33,947 nt of DNA from Thermoplasmata archaeon (lineage in GTDB: Archaea; Thermoplasmatota; Thermoplasmata; Thermoplasmatales; Thermoplasmataceae), in assembly GCA_021820525.1 (NCBI GenBank), contig JAKADM010000012.1, forward strand, positions 1-33,947, written 5' to 3'. The stretch's first letter is position 1. Every line of letters starts with the position of its first letter. This document shows positions 16,583 to 25,131 of the stretch, one piece after another. The notes beneath the pieces were generated by a model. That model was given only the letters and a program-made list of their open reading frames with translations, was not told where the DNA came from and made no database searches. Made by a program: the position numbers and the translations under genes.

Positions 16583-17224
16583 ATGTTTAAGTCCATAGTA
16601 AATTTTAAAGTGTACAGGGAAGGCATACATGGGAATGGAGAAAAGTTGGTCAGGGATCTCTCTTCGATCAGAAGGGAAAATTATGATCTTATCATGGCTG
16701 TTTCCTCACCCCAGTTGCATCTTTCTTCAAAATATAAAGGGATAATTGCACAGCATGTAGATCCCTATGAAAGTGGTGCACATACAGGAGCAATAATAAT
16801 AGAAGAACTTCTAAATATGGGGGTAAATGGTTCACTTCTGAATCATTCTGAAAGGAAGGTTCCGGGGAATCATATAACTCAGTGCATTGAAGAGGCCGAA
16901 GAGAAAGGCTTCACACTTTACATATGCTCTGAAAGCCTTGAGGAGACAAGATTTTTGTGCGAATCAGGTGCAAAATATATAGCCTATGAACCTCCCGAAC
17001 TTATAGGTGGGAATATATCTGTTTCTGCCGCAAAACCTGAAATTGTGAGGGAATCGGCAGAATTATGCAAATCATATAACTCAGTGCTTCTTGTGGGGGC
17101 CGGAGTTAAAAAGGGAGAGGATGTGATTGCGTGCAAGAATCTTGGTGCCCAGGGAATACTTGTATCATCCGGGGTTGTAAAGTCAGAGAGACCGGTTGAC
17201 GCGTTAAATTCATTAATGATATGA
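16583..17224 (+). CDS. tpiA: Triosephosphate isomerase (archaeal short type)
   Basis: 213 residues, the short archaeal form (bacterial enzymes have about 250). It interconverts dihydroxyacetone phosphate and glyceraldehyde 3-phosphate. Catalytic residues are all present: Asn7-Lys9 (VNFK), His88 (LLNHSER), Glu136 (AYEPPELIG), the flexible loop near 140-152 and the phosphate-binding VGAGV (171-175) and VSSGV (194-198). It lies between a GDPD gene and a membrane-protein gene; its TGA overlaps the next ATG. Pairing with GDPD fits routing of glycerol phosphate carbon into the triose pool, but a dehydrogenase for the link is not in the window. Confidence 0.96.
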   Translation: MFKSIVNFKVYREGIHGNGEKLVRDLSSIRRENYDLIMAVSSPQLHLSSKYKGIIAQHVDPYESGAHTGAIIIEELLNMGVNGSLLNHSERKVPGNHITQCIEEAEEKGFTLYICSESLEETRFLCESGAKYIAYEPPELIGGNISVSAAKPEIVRESAELCKSYNSVLLVGAGVKKGEDVIACKNLGAQGILVSSGVVKSERPVDALNSLMI

Positions 17225-17901
17225 ATATAACCAGAAAAATGGCGAAACCTAAAAATGATGCTCCTATTTTTGTGGAGCCTGAATTCGATGAAAAAACCTA
17301 TATCCGTGAAGAGAGGGAAAGGGCAAAGACAACCATATTCGTTTTCCTCATGGCCATAGGTTCCGGCCTTCTGGAAGGCATCCTACAGCTGGAAGGTCTT
17401 TACTATCTATCTGCTCTTCTTCTCATATTCCTATTATATGCCCTTTTCAGGATAGTAAAAGCTTTGGGATTCAGAGTTCCGGAAAGGGGTTCACATAGAT
17501 TTTATCTTATAATGGTTCTTCTGTTAACTTCCATACTTTTCTGGTCGGTTGCACTGAATCCGCCCATATCTGTAAACACATCGCCATCACTCAATCTGGA
17601 AATACTTGAGGGCGGTAAGTGGATTTCAGTGGGGCAGTCCAATGGCCAGTATATATTGCCTGTAAATCAGAGTATCCTGCACCTCAGGGACAGGATATAC
17701 TTTGTTCAGAATGTGAAGGTATTATCATTGAGCATTTCTGGCATATCCATTTCAAGTATCATGAAAAACTACACACAGTCGGGACAGACAGAATACATGA
17801 ATATGACGGTGCAGCCAGTGAACACCATTGTCCCTCTCACTCTGTACCTTCAGTCAGGAAACAGGTACTTCAACGAAACTCAGAGTCTGTACTTCAAGTG
17901 A
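17221..17901 (+). CDS. Membrane protein with extracytoplasmic C-terminal domain, unknown function
   Basis: 226 residues. A charged cytosolic N-terminus (1-37) is followed by three hydrophobic helices (about 38-56, 57-80 and 95-118) and an outward Ser/Thr/Asn-rich domain with several sequons (NQS, NYT, NMT, NET), predicted to be beta-rich. No family is recognised with confidence. Its ATG overlaps the tpiA stop (ATGA), so it is translationally coupled and the last gene of the GDPD-tpiA unit. Confidence 0.8.
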   Translation: MNITRKMAKPKNDAPIFVEPEFDEKTYIREERERAKTTIFVFLMAIGSGLLEGILQLEGLYYLSALLLIFLLYALFRIVKALGFRVPERGSHRFYLIMVLLLTSILFWSVALNPPISVNTSPSLNLEILEGGKWISVGQSNGQYILPVNQSILHLRDRIYFVQNVKVLSLSISGISISSIMKNYTQSGQTEYMNMTVQPVNTIVPLTLYLQSGNRYFNETQSLYFK

Positions 17902-17922
17902 GGATGTACAGATAAATAATCA

Positions 17923-17928
17923 TATATA
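17923..17928 (+). promoter_or_regulatory. TATA box of tRNA-Gly
   Basis: TATATA lies 24-29 nt upstream of the tRNA 5' end at 17952, the standard archaeal spacing, so the tRNA has its own promoter despite following a coding operon closely. Confidence 0.6.
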
Positions 17929-17951
17929 GGAGTAAAAAATTTCCCAGTGAG

Positions 17952-18026
17952 GCAGGTGTAGTGTAGTCTGGTCTAGCACGAGAGCCTTCCAAGCTTTCAA
18001 CCCGGGTCCAAATCCCGGCACCTGCA
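17952..18026 (+). tRNA. tRNA-Gly (anticodon UCC)
   Basis: A 75-nt cloverleaf: acceptor GCAGGTG/CACCTGC with discriminator A at 18026, D stem GTGT/GCAC, anticodon stem AGAGC/GCTTT with loop CTTCCAA giving UCC, T arm CCGGG-TCCAAAT-CCCGG. No intron, and CCA is not encoded. A T-run (18027-18031) follows and may terminate transcription. Confidence 0.96.
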
Positions 18027-18228
18027 TTTTTCTGTGTTAGTTTTTAATTTTATCTGATCTGAGTGGTCCAATCTGAATCCAGGAAAAGAGAATGGGAATC
18101 TAAAGATGTAAGTAAATATGGAATGGTGTGTCTCTCAGGGAATAATAATCTTTTTTTACTGGATTTTTTACTGCCAGTAATCCTAAAAAAATTAATGTTA
18201 TTAAAAAATTTAATGATAAGTTTTCCAA

Positions 18229-18564
18229 CTATAACTGAAGGTATGCATATCCCTCAAACTGCCTCTTCACTATTTCCTCCACACCCGCATTGACGATTCC
18301 AACGCCAATTTCCATTGCAATCTCATCCTCTTTAATGTTTTGTTCTTTCAAAGAATTCCTGCAAGCATTAATCCTGACGTTTAAATCAATAAGCTCCCCT
18401 ATCCTGTTTATCTCCTGATTGTTCTTTAAAAGGCATTTTACTGCGTTCCTGGTAAAAACAACTTCTATCACAACATCAGGCATGGCATTTCTCAGATTTT
18501 TAATTTGCCTTAATATGGCGTTGATTTTGTCAAGGTCATTTCCGTTAACAATTACTCCTTTCAT
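18229..18564 (-). CDS. DsrE/DsrF-like family protein
   Basis: 111 residues with the small DsrE fold pattern: an N-terminal strand MKGVIVNGND, a helix, VVIEVVFTRNAVKCLL, a strand with LNVRINACRNSL (61-72, conserved Cys68) and the terminal GVEEIVKRQFEGYAYLQL. Relatives take part in sulfur transfer or sulfur oxidation (TusD/DsrE), or are of unknown role. Cys68 is in the position of the persulfide-carrying Cys, and Cys44 is an extra candidate. No partner sulfur genes are nearby. AATATATTTT at about 18583-18592 on the minus strand lies 20-28 nt before the ATG, consistent with a leaderless single-gene transcript. Confidence 0.82.
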   Translation of the reverse strand: MKGVIVNGNDLDKINAILRQIKNLRNAMPDVVIEVVFTRNAVKCLLKNNQEINRIGELIDLNVRINACRNSLKEQNIKEDEIAMEIGVGIVNAGVEEIVKRQFEGYAYLQL

Positions 18565-18632
18565 AAATCATGCCATTGCAAAATATATTTTTAATATTTT
18601 CAAAACTCACTTTTTATTTTAGAAAAATTTTT

Positions 18633-19001
18633 TCAATTCTTTGCATATTTCCCAATAATTACCATTTCCATATCTTTTCCATCCATTGCCCTTATTCCCA
18701 CAAAGATTCCGTACAGCCAGAGGAGAAGGGATATGAGGCCAAGTATGAGGTTAACTATGGCAATTTCAGAGAAAGCGGTGCTGTAGGTAAAATTTGGAGC
18801 TGTTGGGATAAGAAGAATATCAAGGATTCTTCCTATAATAAAGAGAACGATCAGCACAATACCCACAATGGATGACTGGACTTTATGGAATTTCATCCTG
18901 TCATCGCTGCTGCCATAAAGAACCGAAACTGCTATTGCACCTATAATAGGCAATACATAAAGAATAACGTACCAGAAAGTATCAGGTTTTCCATCCATCA
19001 A
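18633..19001 (-). CDS. Small membrane protein, UPF0132/DUF4870-like
   Basis: 122 residues with three membrane helices (about 11-29, 43-62, 80-107). The inter-helix motif DRMKFHKVQSSI (34-45) resembles the F-H-x-x-QS segment of the UPF0132/DUF4870 (Tic20-like) small membrane proteins, whose function is unknown. The start could be either of two consecutive Met codons. An AT-rich ATATAAATT at about 19029-19037 may serve as TATA. It does not appear to be in an operon with the downstream DsrE-like gene, 68 nt away, though a shared transcript is possible. Confidence 0.75.
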   Translation of the reverse strand: MMDGKPDTFWYVILYVLPIIGAIAVSVLYGSSDDRMKFHKVQSSIVGIVLIVLFIIGRILDILLIPTAPNFTYSTAFSEIAIVNLILGLISLLLWLYGIFVGIRAMDGKDMEMVIIGKYAKN

Positions 19002-19242
19002 TCCTGTAGAGTAATCTGATATTTCAATTTATATATTTTCAATTATATGACATTTATGTATAAATTTTCACGCTCTTACGGGAAAGTATGCCATCTTACT
19101 CTGAATTAGACGGAATATAAAAAATTCCTGTATCCTTGATTTTATGCAGTAAAAGATACCGGAAACATTTGTTGATTCCATAGGATCATTAAAAAATAAG
19201 AAGGAAAGGTTATAAGTTATAAAATTGGTTTTCTAATAAAGG
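19002..19242. other. Upstream half of the 377-nt region before the ribosomal operon, no gene
   Basis: AT-rich with stops in all frames. The left end holds the promoter of the small membrane protein on the minus strand; nothing else is recognised. The right half, from 19243, is the ribosomal promoter and leader. Confidence 0.6.
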
Positions 19243-19378
19243 TTTAAATATGCTCGTATATTAACCTGAAGAATAAAGACCATACACCCATGGCAATGCA
19301 AAAGCATCCATAGGCCTTTTCTCTAATGACGTAAAATTATGAGAAATGTGCAGGTGTAACGGTAAAAGGTGAAATAAT
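19243..19378 (+). promoter_or_regulatory. Promoter and structured 5' leader of the ribosomal superoperon
   Basis: TTTAAATA at 19243-19250 is the best TATA element; transcription would begin near 19270, giving a leader of about 110 nt, long for an organism whose other genes look leaderless. The leader contains a hairpin at 19287-19314: ATGG-CA bulge-ATGC, loop AAAA, GCAT-CCAT, extendable by CC/GG. GGTGA at 19368-19372 lies six nt before the rpl3 ATG. A regulatory role is inferred, not shown. Confidence 0.55.
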
Positions 19379-20368
19379 ATGGCGACGCCGCATCACCCCA
19401 GAAGGGGTTCGTTAGGATACTATCATAGAAAGAGGAAGCCCGGTCTAAAATCTACCATAAGAAGCTGGCCTGAGATTGAAGGCAATCCAAAGATCCAGTC
19501 CTTTGCCGGCTATAAGGTAGGTATGACTCACGTGGAGATGGTGGATTACAGAAAGAACAGTACCACAGCCGGAAGGAATATTATGGCTGCTGTTACTGTT
19601 GTTGAGGTTCCACCGGCAAAGGTTATTGCCCTCAGGACGTACAGGGAAACAGAGGATGGGCTCAAGGTTTCCTTTGAGAAGTGGGCAGAGAACCTTGACA
19701 AAGAACTATATGAGGTCATACCGGAGGCCAAGAAAAGGGAAGAGAAGCAGATACCATCTGACGTGTCTGAAGTCAGGGTTCTACTGATGCTCAGGCCCGG
19801 TCTGGTTACAGGTGTTCCCAAAAAGGCACCCGATATATTTGAGGCAAGAATTGGTGGATCTACCATAGACGCAAGGCTCAAATATGCTCAGGAAAAACTT
19901 GGAAAGGAGATCGAATTCTCTGACTTTTCAAAGGCAGGAAACTTTGTTGATGTCATATCTGTAACAAAGGGTAAGGGTTTCACAGGCCACGTAGAGAGAT
20001 TTGGAGTAAAGCTTCTTCCAAGGAAGAACAGGAAGCACAGAAGAATGATAGGTACTCTTGGTCCATGGCATCCCGACTGGATTAGATGGCAGGTTCCACA
20101 GGCAGGTCAGATGGGTTCACACCAGAGGACGCAGCATAACATGAGGATCATCAAGTATGCAAAATCACAGGGCGCTGATGATATTAATGTGAAGGGCGGA
20201 TTTGTGAATTATGGACTGGTAAGGACCAATTATGTTCTGATCCATGGCTCAGTACCAGGTTCAGTTAAGAGATTGATCAAGTTCAGAGATCCTGCAAGGC
20301 AGAAAACGCCTTCAGTGGAGAACCTGCAGATTTCATACATTTCAAGAGAATCAAAGCAGGGTGATTAA
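19379..20368 (+). CDS. rpl3: Large-subunit ribosomal protein L3 (uL3)
   Basis: 329 residues, archaeal/eukaryotic-type length. The N-terminus HHPRRGSLGYYHRKRK and the segment VTKGKGFTGHVERFGV are characteristic; the latter is followed by the region that reaches toward the peptidyl-transferase centre (WHPDWIRWQVPQAGQMG). The ATG is chosen because GGTGA precedes it by six nt. It is the first gene of the long superoperon, two nt before rpl4. Confidence 0.98.
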   Translation: MATPHHPRRGSLGYYHRKRKPGLKSTIRSWPEIEGNPKIQSFAGYKVGMTHVEMVDYRKNSTTAGRNIMAAVTVVEVPPAKVIALRTYRETEDGLKVSFEKWAENLDKELYEVIPEAKKREEKQIPSDVSEVRVLLMLRPGLVTGVPKKAPDIFEARIGGSTIDARLKYAQEKLGKEIEFSDFSKAGNFVDVISVTKGKGFTGHVERFGVKLLPRKNRKHRRMIGTLGPWHPDWIRWQVPQAGQMGSHQRTQHNMRIIKYAKSQGADDINVKGGFVNYGLVRTNYVLIHGSVPGSVKRLIKFRDPARQKTPSVENLQISYISRESKQGD

Positions 20369-20370
20369 AA

Positions 20371-21129
20371 ATGAAAACACAGATATATTCAGTTGATGGA
20401 GACAGCAAGGGAGAGATAGAACTGCCCGATGTCTTTTCATTTAAAGTCAGGGAAGATATTCTTGTCAAGGCTTTCAGGATTATATCCCTTTCAAACAGGC
20501 ATCCCTATGGGTCTTCTCCACTTGCAGGAACAAGAAGGGTTGGCCACACATCAAGGCCAGGTATGGGTATATCAAGAATGCCCAGAATCGCCGGAAGTTC
20601 AAGGGCTGTTGAAATGGGCAGCACAAAGGGAGGAAGGAGTGCCCATTCCCCAAGGTCCAGCAAGAACCTTATCCTTCACATTAACAAAAAGGAGAAGGCC
20701 ATAGCATGGAAGACTGCAGTGGCAATGACTGCAAATGCAGACCTTGTGAAAAAGAGGGGCCACCAGTTCTCCGATGAACTGAAGTTCCCAGTTGTTGTTG
20801 AGGATAAAATTAACAGCATAAACAAGGCAAAGGAGGCAAAGGAGTTCCTTGAGAATCTCGGTGTATGGGACGATATTGAGAGGGCCAAGGAAAAGACAAA
20901 GATCAGGGCAGGAAGGGGAAAAATGAGGAACAGAAAGTACAGGACGCCAAAAAGCATCCTTATTGTTTCTCAGAGCCCATCAAGCCTGAAGGCATTCAGG
21001 TCCCTTCCGGGAGTTGATATTGCCTATTCAAAGAATATTTCCATATCAAAGCTTGCTCCCGGAGGAGTGGGTGGCAGATTGGTTATATACACAGAAGGTT
21101 CAATTAAGGAAATGGCAGGTGAGCAGTAA
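20371..21129 (+). CDS. rpl4: Large-subunit ribosomal protein L4 (uL4)
   Basis: 252 residues, archaeal L4e type. The central loop RRVGHTSRPGMGISRMPRI and the GSTKGGRSAHSPR stretch form the extended loop that lines the exit tunnel in known structures. The C-terminal LAPGGVGGRLVIYTEG is conserved in archaea. The stop TAA overlaps the ATG of rpl23 by one nt. In bacteria L4 regulates its own operon; whether this holds here is unknown. Confidence 0.98.
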   Translation: MKTQIYSVDGDSKGEIELPDVFSFKVREDILVKAFRIISLSNRHPYGSSPLAGTRRVGHTSRPGMGISRMPRIAGSSRAVEMGSTKGGRSAHSPRSSKNLILHINKKEKAIAWKTAVAMTANADLVKKRGHQFSDELKFPVVVEDKINSINKAKEAKEFLENLGVWDDIERAKEKTKIRAGRGKMRNRKYRTPKSILIVSQSPSSLKAFRSLPGVDIAYSKNISISKLAPGGVGGRLVIYTEGSIKEMAGEQ

Positions 21130-21377
21130 TGGATTACATAATATCTCCGGTGGCAACAGAAAAGACCATGCTTAACGGACAGAAGGAAAACAAGCTTACC
21201 TTCATAGTCGCAAGGGAAGCAAAAAAGGCAGATGTTGCCAGGGAAGTTGAGGATAAGTTCAGTGTGAAGGTCACAAAGGTAAACATCCTCAGGACAAAGA
21301 AGGGCAAGAAAGCCATTGTCACTCTGGATCAGTCATACAATGCTGAGGAGATTGGAGAGAGGATAGGAATATATTGA
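21129..21377 (+). CDS. rpl23: Large-subunit ribosomal protein L23 (uL23)
   Basis: 82 residues, the short archaeal form. It starts with the typical ISPVATEKTM and contains TFIVAREAKKADVAREVEDKF and the VNILRTKKGKKA loop. It sits at the tunnel exit, where SRP and SecY dock. The ATG overlaps the rpl4 stop. Confidence 0.97.
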   Translation: MDYIISPVATEKTMLNGQKENKLTFIVAREAKKADVAREVEDKFSVKVTKVNILRTKKGKKAIVTLDQSYNAEEIGERIGIY

Positions 21378-21386
21378 GGTGAACGT

Positions 21387-22082
21387 ATGGGTAAACGAAT
21401 TATAACGCAGAGAAGGGGAAAGGGAGGACTTGTATACCAGAGTCCAAGCCACAGGCATCTTGCACCTATGAGAATGCCTGCCGATGGAGTATACAGGGTA
21501 AAGGATATAGTGCACGCTCCAGGAAGGAACTCCCCTGTTCTTTTATTAAAGGGTGAAAATGGGAAGGAATCATACCAGATTGCATTTAACGGTGCATATG
21601 TGGATCAGAACATTAGAGTGGGACGGGTTGAGAATCCAAAGTCCGGAGATTCCACATTTTTAGGCTTGATTCCAGACGGTTCCTTTGTTTACAACATAGA
21701 AACTGTTCCTGGCGATGGCGGAAAACTGTGCAGGACAGCCGGTGCTGCATCACAGGTAATAAGTCACGGTGACTTAGTTTCCATAAAGCTTCCATCAGGA
21801 GCCATAAAAAACTTGAATCCACAGTGCAGGGCCACTGTTGGATATGTTGCAGGAACAGGTGCAAAGGATATTCCTGTACTTAAGGCAGGAAGGAAAGTAC
21901 ACTACTTACAGAGCAAGGCAAAGAGGCCGTTCTCAGTGAGGGGTGTAGCAATGAATGCCATTAACCATCCCCATGGAGGAGGAAACCACCAGCATGTGGG
22001 AAGGCCCAGCACCGTAGGAAGGGGTACACCTCCAGGAAGGAAGGTTGGAAGGCTGTCACCACAGAGGAGGAAGATTAAATGA
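21387..22082 (+). CDS. rpl2: Large-subunit ribosomal protein L2 (uL2)
   Basis: 231 residues. It has the L2 RNA-binding domain ([34 protein letters not shown]) and the C-terminal [21 protein letters not shown] loop with the conserved His needed at the peptidyl-transferase centre. GGTGA lies four nt before the ATG. Its TGA overlaps the start of rps19. Confidence 0.98.
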   Translation: MGKRIITQRRGKGGLVYQSPSHRHLAPMRMPADGVYRVKDIVHAPGRNSPVLLLKGENGKESYQIAFNGAYVDQNIRVGRVENPKSGDSTFLGLIPDGSFVYNIETVPGDGGKLCRTAGAASQVISHGDLVSIKLPSGAIKNLNPQCRATVGYVAGTGAKDIPVLKAGRKVHYLQSKAKRPFSVRGVAMNAINHPHGGGNHQHVGRPSTVGRGTPPGRKVGRLSPQRRKIK

Positions 22083-22534
22083 CGACAAACAGACAGGCTT
22101 CGGCCAAATCAATAAGAAGAAGGTCAAGAAAGTCTCAGAAAGTAGCAATGGGCAGATCCAAGGAGTTCAAATATAAGGGCTTTACCCTTGAGGAACTCCA
22201 GAAGATGGACAGGGAAAAACTCTTGCAGATTCTTCCCGCAAGGGCAAGAAGAAGCCTTAAGAGAGAAATGGGCCCTGACCAGAAGATACTGGTAAGAAGA
22301 TTGATGAATACAAAGAAGGAGCTCAAGACTCACGTAAGGGATCTCATAATTCTTCCAAGGTATGTAGGAAAAATAATCCAGGTGCACAATGGGAATGGGT
22401 ATGTCAAGTTTGAAATAAAGCCTGAAATGATCGGACATTATCTTGGAGAGTTCGCGCTTACAAGGAAAGAGGTAAAACACTCTGGACCGGGAGTTGGAGC
22501 AACAAGGTCATCAAAGTTTATGCCGTTGAAGTGA
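22079..22534 (+). CDS. rps19: Small-subunit ribosomal protein S19 (uS19)
   Basis: 151 residues. An archaeal-type N-terminal extension (about 1-75, including [26 protein letters not shown]) precedes the S19 core [26 protein letters not shown] and the end [25 protein letters not shown]. Binds the 30S head next to S13. Translationally coupled to rpl2 by ATGA. Confidence 0.97.
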   Translation: MTTNRQASAKSIRRRSRKSQKVAMGRSKEFKYKGFTLEELQKMDREKLLQILPARARRSLKREMGPDQKILVRRLMNTKKELKTHVRDLIILPRYVGKIIQVHNGNGYVKFEIKPEMIGHYLGEFALTRKEVKHSGPGVGATRSSKFMPLK

Positions 22535-22540
22535 TGTAAA

Positions 22541-22990
22541 ATGAAAGGATATTCAATAGAAGAGATACCAGAAAAATCTGCAAGGGCGATGAAAAAGGGA
22601 TGCAACATCTCCCCAAAGGACGCAGTCAATATAGCACATAACATAAGGGGAATGAATCTCACAAAGGCCATGGATTTCCTGAACAGGGTTATAAAGAAGG
22701 AGGAGCCTGTAAGATACTTCAGGTACCTTGATTCAGTTTCCCACAGGAAGGGTGCAGGACCCGGCAGATATCCGGTCAAGGCATGCGAGCACTTCATCCA
22801 GCTTCTTGAGAACGTTGAAGCAAATGCTGAATTCAAAGGCCTTGACACAGATAATTTAAAAATTATCTATGTGAGCGCAGACAAGGGAATGATTCTTAAG
22901 AGATATATGCCAAAGGCTTACGGAAGGGCAGGAGCAAACAACAGGGATCTTGTAAATCTTTCCGTTGTGGTGGAAGAGGTGGAACAGTGA
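22541..22990 (+). CDS. rpl22: Large-subunit ribosomal protein L22 (uL22)
   Basis: 149 residues. [17 protein letters not shown] and [36 protein letters not shown] are typical archaeal L22, whose long hairpin reaches into the exit tunnel ([11 protein letters not shown]). Its TGA overlaps the GTG start of rps3. Confidence 0.97.
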   Translation: MKGYSIEEIPEKSARAMKKGCNISPKDAVNIAHNIRGMNLTKAMDFLNRVIKKEEPVRYFRYLDSVSHRKGAGPGRYPVKACEHFIQLLENVEANAEFKGLDTDNLKIIYVSADKGMILKRYMPKAYGRAGANNRDLVNLSVVVEEVEQ

Positions 22991-23652
22991 AGGAGAGAAA
23001 GTTTATCAACGAAAATATAAAGAGGCTTCTGGTTACGGAATATATCAAGAGAGAAACTGACAGTGCAGGTTTCGGCGGAATTGAAATGAAGAGAAATCTC
23101 CTTGACACATCCATAAGGCTGGTTGTAAATAAGCCTGGGCTCGTCATTGGAAGAAGGGGATCCAAGGTTCAGGAGATAGAGGAAACCCTCAGAAAAAAAT
23201 ACAAGATAGAGGGACCAAGGATAGAGGTCATGGAGGTCAGAGACCCAGATCTGAATCCGCAGATTGTATCAAAGAAAGTGGCCATGTCCCTGGAGAAGGG
23301 ATGGGCATACAGAAAGGCAGGGAACACAGCCTTGAGAAGGATAATCGAAAGCGATGCCAGAGGCGTCATGATAAAGATAGGTGGAAAGATATCTGGAGAG
23401 AGAGCAAGGTCCCAGAAATTCTTCTATGGTTCCATAAAATACTCTGGCGAACCAGCCAGGTCCGGCATTGAATATGGCTTTGCAACAGCCAAGCTCAAGC
23501 TGGGTATAATAGGCGTATCTGTGAGAATACTGAACAAGAAGTACAGGCTTCCTGATGATATTATTGTCAGGAAGGAACTTTTAATGAAGGAGGAGGTTGT
23601 AAATAGTGGCAGAGTTGAGAGCGAACAAATTGAGGGAAATGAGCCGAACTGA
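22987..23652 (+). CDS. rps3: Small-subunit ribosomal protein S3 (uS3)
   Basis: 221 residues from a GTG start (GTGA overlap with rpl22). It contains a KH domain with the GxxG loop ([17 protein letters not shown]) and the C-terminal domain segment [18 protein letters not shown]. It binds mRNA entering the 30S subunit. The C-terminal tail ([15 protein letters not shown]) is encoded over the start of rpl29, an overlap of 47 nt. Confidence 0.97.
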   Translation: MKERKFINENIKRLLVTEYIKRETDSAGFGGIEMKRNLLDTSIRLVVNKPGLVIGRRGSKVQEIEETLRKKYKIEGPRIEVMEVRDPDLNPQIVSKKVAMSLEKGWAYRKAGNTALRRIIESDARGVMIKIGGKISGERARSQKFFYGSIKYSGEPARSGIEYGFATAKLKLGIIGVSVRILNKKYRLPDDIIVRKELLMKEEVVNSGRVESEQIEGNEPN

Positions 23653-23812
23653 GAGAGATGAAAAGATGAAGGAACTTAAGGAGTCCCTTCTCAGGCAGAG
23701 GGCAAGTGTAGCTATGGGTGGGGCGCCACTCAATCCCGGTCTGATAAGATCCATAAGGAGACAGATTGCAAGGATTGAAACGCTTAACCACGCGGAGGAA
23801 ATTAAAAGATGA
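23606..23812 (+). CDS. rpl29: Large-subunit ribosomal protein L29 (uL29)
   Basis: 68 residues from a GTG start. [21 protein letters not shown] matches the standard L29 beginning, and a strong Shine-Dalgarno GGAGGAGGT (23589-23597) lies eight nt upstream, so the GTG is believed even though it sits 47 nt inside rps3. Two-helix protein at the tunnel exit. The end overlaps the aIF1 start (ATGA). Confidence 0.95.
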   Translation: MAELRANKLREMSRTERDEKMKELKESLLRQRASVAMGGAPLNPGLIRSIRRQIARIETLNHAEEIKR

Positions 23813-24111
23813 AGGATAAAAACTTTACAGGAATACCCAAGGAACTACAGCCATGGGACGGTTTCACCAGGGACACGCAGGCAGTGAGGATAACGGTGGA
23901 CAAGAGGAGATATGGCAAGAACGTTACCATTATCGAGGGCATCGATCCTAAGTCTGAAAACATAGAGGATATAGCAAAGACGCTGAAAAGGAAGGTTGCC
24001 TCTGGTGGAACCGTAAAGGATGGAAAGACCATTGAGCTTCAGGGTGATCACAGGGATTCTGTAAAGAAATATCTTGAGGAAATGGGTTTCAGAACGGAGG
24101 TCGTTGGCTGA
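23809..24111 (+). CDS. Translation initiation factor aIF1 (SUI1)
   Basis: 100 residues of the SUI1/eIF1 family. RITVDKRRYGKNVTIIEGID followed by ASGGTVKDGKTIELQGDHRD is the diagnostic core. It monitors start-codon choice on the small subunit. The presence of this gene between L29 and Rpp29 is the usual archaeal arrangement. ATGA overlap with rpl29; the next gene begins on its last base. Confidence 0.96.
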   Translation: MKDKNFTGIPKELQPWDGFTRDTQAVRITVDKRRYGKNVTIIEGIDPKSENIEDIAKTLKRKVASGGTVKDGKTIELQGDHRDSVKKYLEEMGFRTEVVG

Positions 24112-24398
24112 TGTTTGAACTCATCGCCGGGGAATTCCTTGGAAGGGAAATAACGGTTGTGGAATCTACGAATCCCACCATTGAAGGCATAAGGGGATGT
24201 GTTGTAAACGAGACAAAAAATATGTTCCTTATCGATTCCAATGGCAGGGTTATCAAGGTTCCAAAGTCCATATGCCGTTTCTCCATTAATATGGGGGAAA
24301 GGAAATTCGTCGTCGATGGGAAATTCATATGCTACAGGCCTGAAAACCGTTTGAAAGAGATCAGGCGCATTACAAAGAGTATGAGGAAGGTGAAATAA
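24111..24398 (+). CDS. rnp1: Ribonuclease P protein component 1 (Rpp29/Pop4)
   Basis: 95 residues, the archaeal Rpp29 length. The Sm-like barrel is recognisable: LAGEF/IAGEFLGREITVVES, GIRGCVVNETKNMFLID and VIKVPKSICRFSI. It binds the specificity domain of RNase P RNA with Rpp21 and helps mature tRNA 5' ends. It lies in the conserved position before rps17. Confidence 0.95.
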   Translation: MFELIAGEFLGREITVVESTNPTIEGIRGCVVNETKNMFLIDSNGRVIKVPKSICRFSINMGERKFVVDGKFICYRPENRLKEIRRITKSMRKVK

Positions 24399-24725
24399 TT
24401 GTCCAGAAATATTGGAATTGATGTAGAAGCTCCAGAGAGGGAGTGCAATGATAAAAAATGCCCTTTCCACTCAAATCTGAGTGTGAGGGGAGGAATTACC
24501 AGAGTAAAGGTAGTTTCAACTGCAATGGTTAACAGTGCTGTGGTTCAGAGAGAGTTCAGAACATTTAACAAGAAGTATGAAAGGTATGAGAGGTCCTTTG
24601 CAAAATACCATGTACATTTACCAGAATGCATAGATGTGAAGGTTGGGGACGAGGTTCTCATAGCTGAATGCAGAAAGATAGCCAAAACAGTATCTCATGT
24701 TATAGTGGGTAAGGTGAAGAAATGA
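24399..24725 (+). CDS. rps17: Small-subunit ribosomal protein S17 (uS17)
   Basis: 108 residues from a TTG start. GGTGA at 24389-24393 is five nt upstream, which fixes the start. ECNDKKCPFHSNLSVRGG and the MVNSAVVQREF segment match archaeal S17; the two Cys are conserved in archaeal and eukaryotic homologues. The TGA overlaps the rpl14 ATG. Confidence 0.96.
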   Translation: MSRNIGIDVEAPERECNDKKCPFHSNLSVRGGITRVKVVSTAMVNSAVVQREFRTFNKKYERYERSFAKYHVHLPECIDVKVGDEVLIAECRKIAKTVSHVIVGKVKK

Positions 24726-25120
24726 AGGGAATAGCAGGCAGGCAGAGCAGGGGTCTTCCCCTTGGTGCAAGGATTCCATGCGCAGACAACAGCGGAGCAA
24801 AGATCATCAGTTTAATTGATGTCAAGGCATATCACGGTGTTGCCAGCAGAGTCCCATCAGCCGGTGTGGGAGATCTTTTCATAGCAAGCGTAAAGAAAGG
24901 CGGCCCTGAGATGAGAGCCAAGGTCGTTTATGCGGTTGTTATAAGACAGAAGAGGCCCTTCAGAAGGGCAGACGGATCCATAATATCCTTCGAGGAGAAC
25001 GCAGCTGTGCTTGTTACTCCAGAGGGCGAGGTCAGGGGATCTGAAATTAAGGGTCCAGTCGCAAGGGAAGCGGCAGAAAGGTGGCCAAGGATAGCAGCAA
25101 TTGCCTCTACCATAGTTTAA
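24722..25120 (+). CDS. rpl14: Large-subunit ribosomal protein L14 (uL14)
   Basis: 132 residues. PCADNSGAKIISLIDVKAY, GDLFIASVKKGGPEMRAKVVYAVVIRQKRPFRRADGS and the ending RWPRIAAIASTIV are typical archaeal L14. It forms an intersubunit bridge. GGTGA is four nt before the ATG. Confidence 0.97.
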   Translation: MKGIAGRQSRGLPLGARIPCADNSGAKIISLIDVKAYHGVASRVPSAGVGDLFIASVKKGGPEMRAKVVYAVVIRQKRPFRRADGSIISFEENAAVLVTPEGEVRGSEIKGPVAREAAERWPRIAAIASTIV

Positions 25121-25131
25121 GGTGAATGATC

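Noticed and set aside
18063-18293. 76-codon frame on the plus strand after tRNA-Gly
   Set aside because: It runs into the antisense of the DsrE-like gene, has no good start context and no recognisable features. The TTACTGG/CCAGTAA inverted repeat inside it could be a terminator between convergent units but lacks a clear T-run at the right place.
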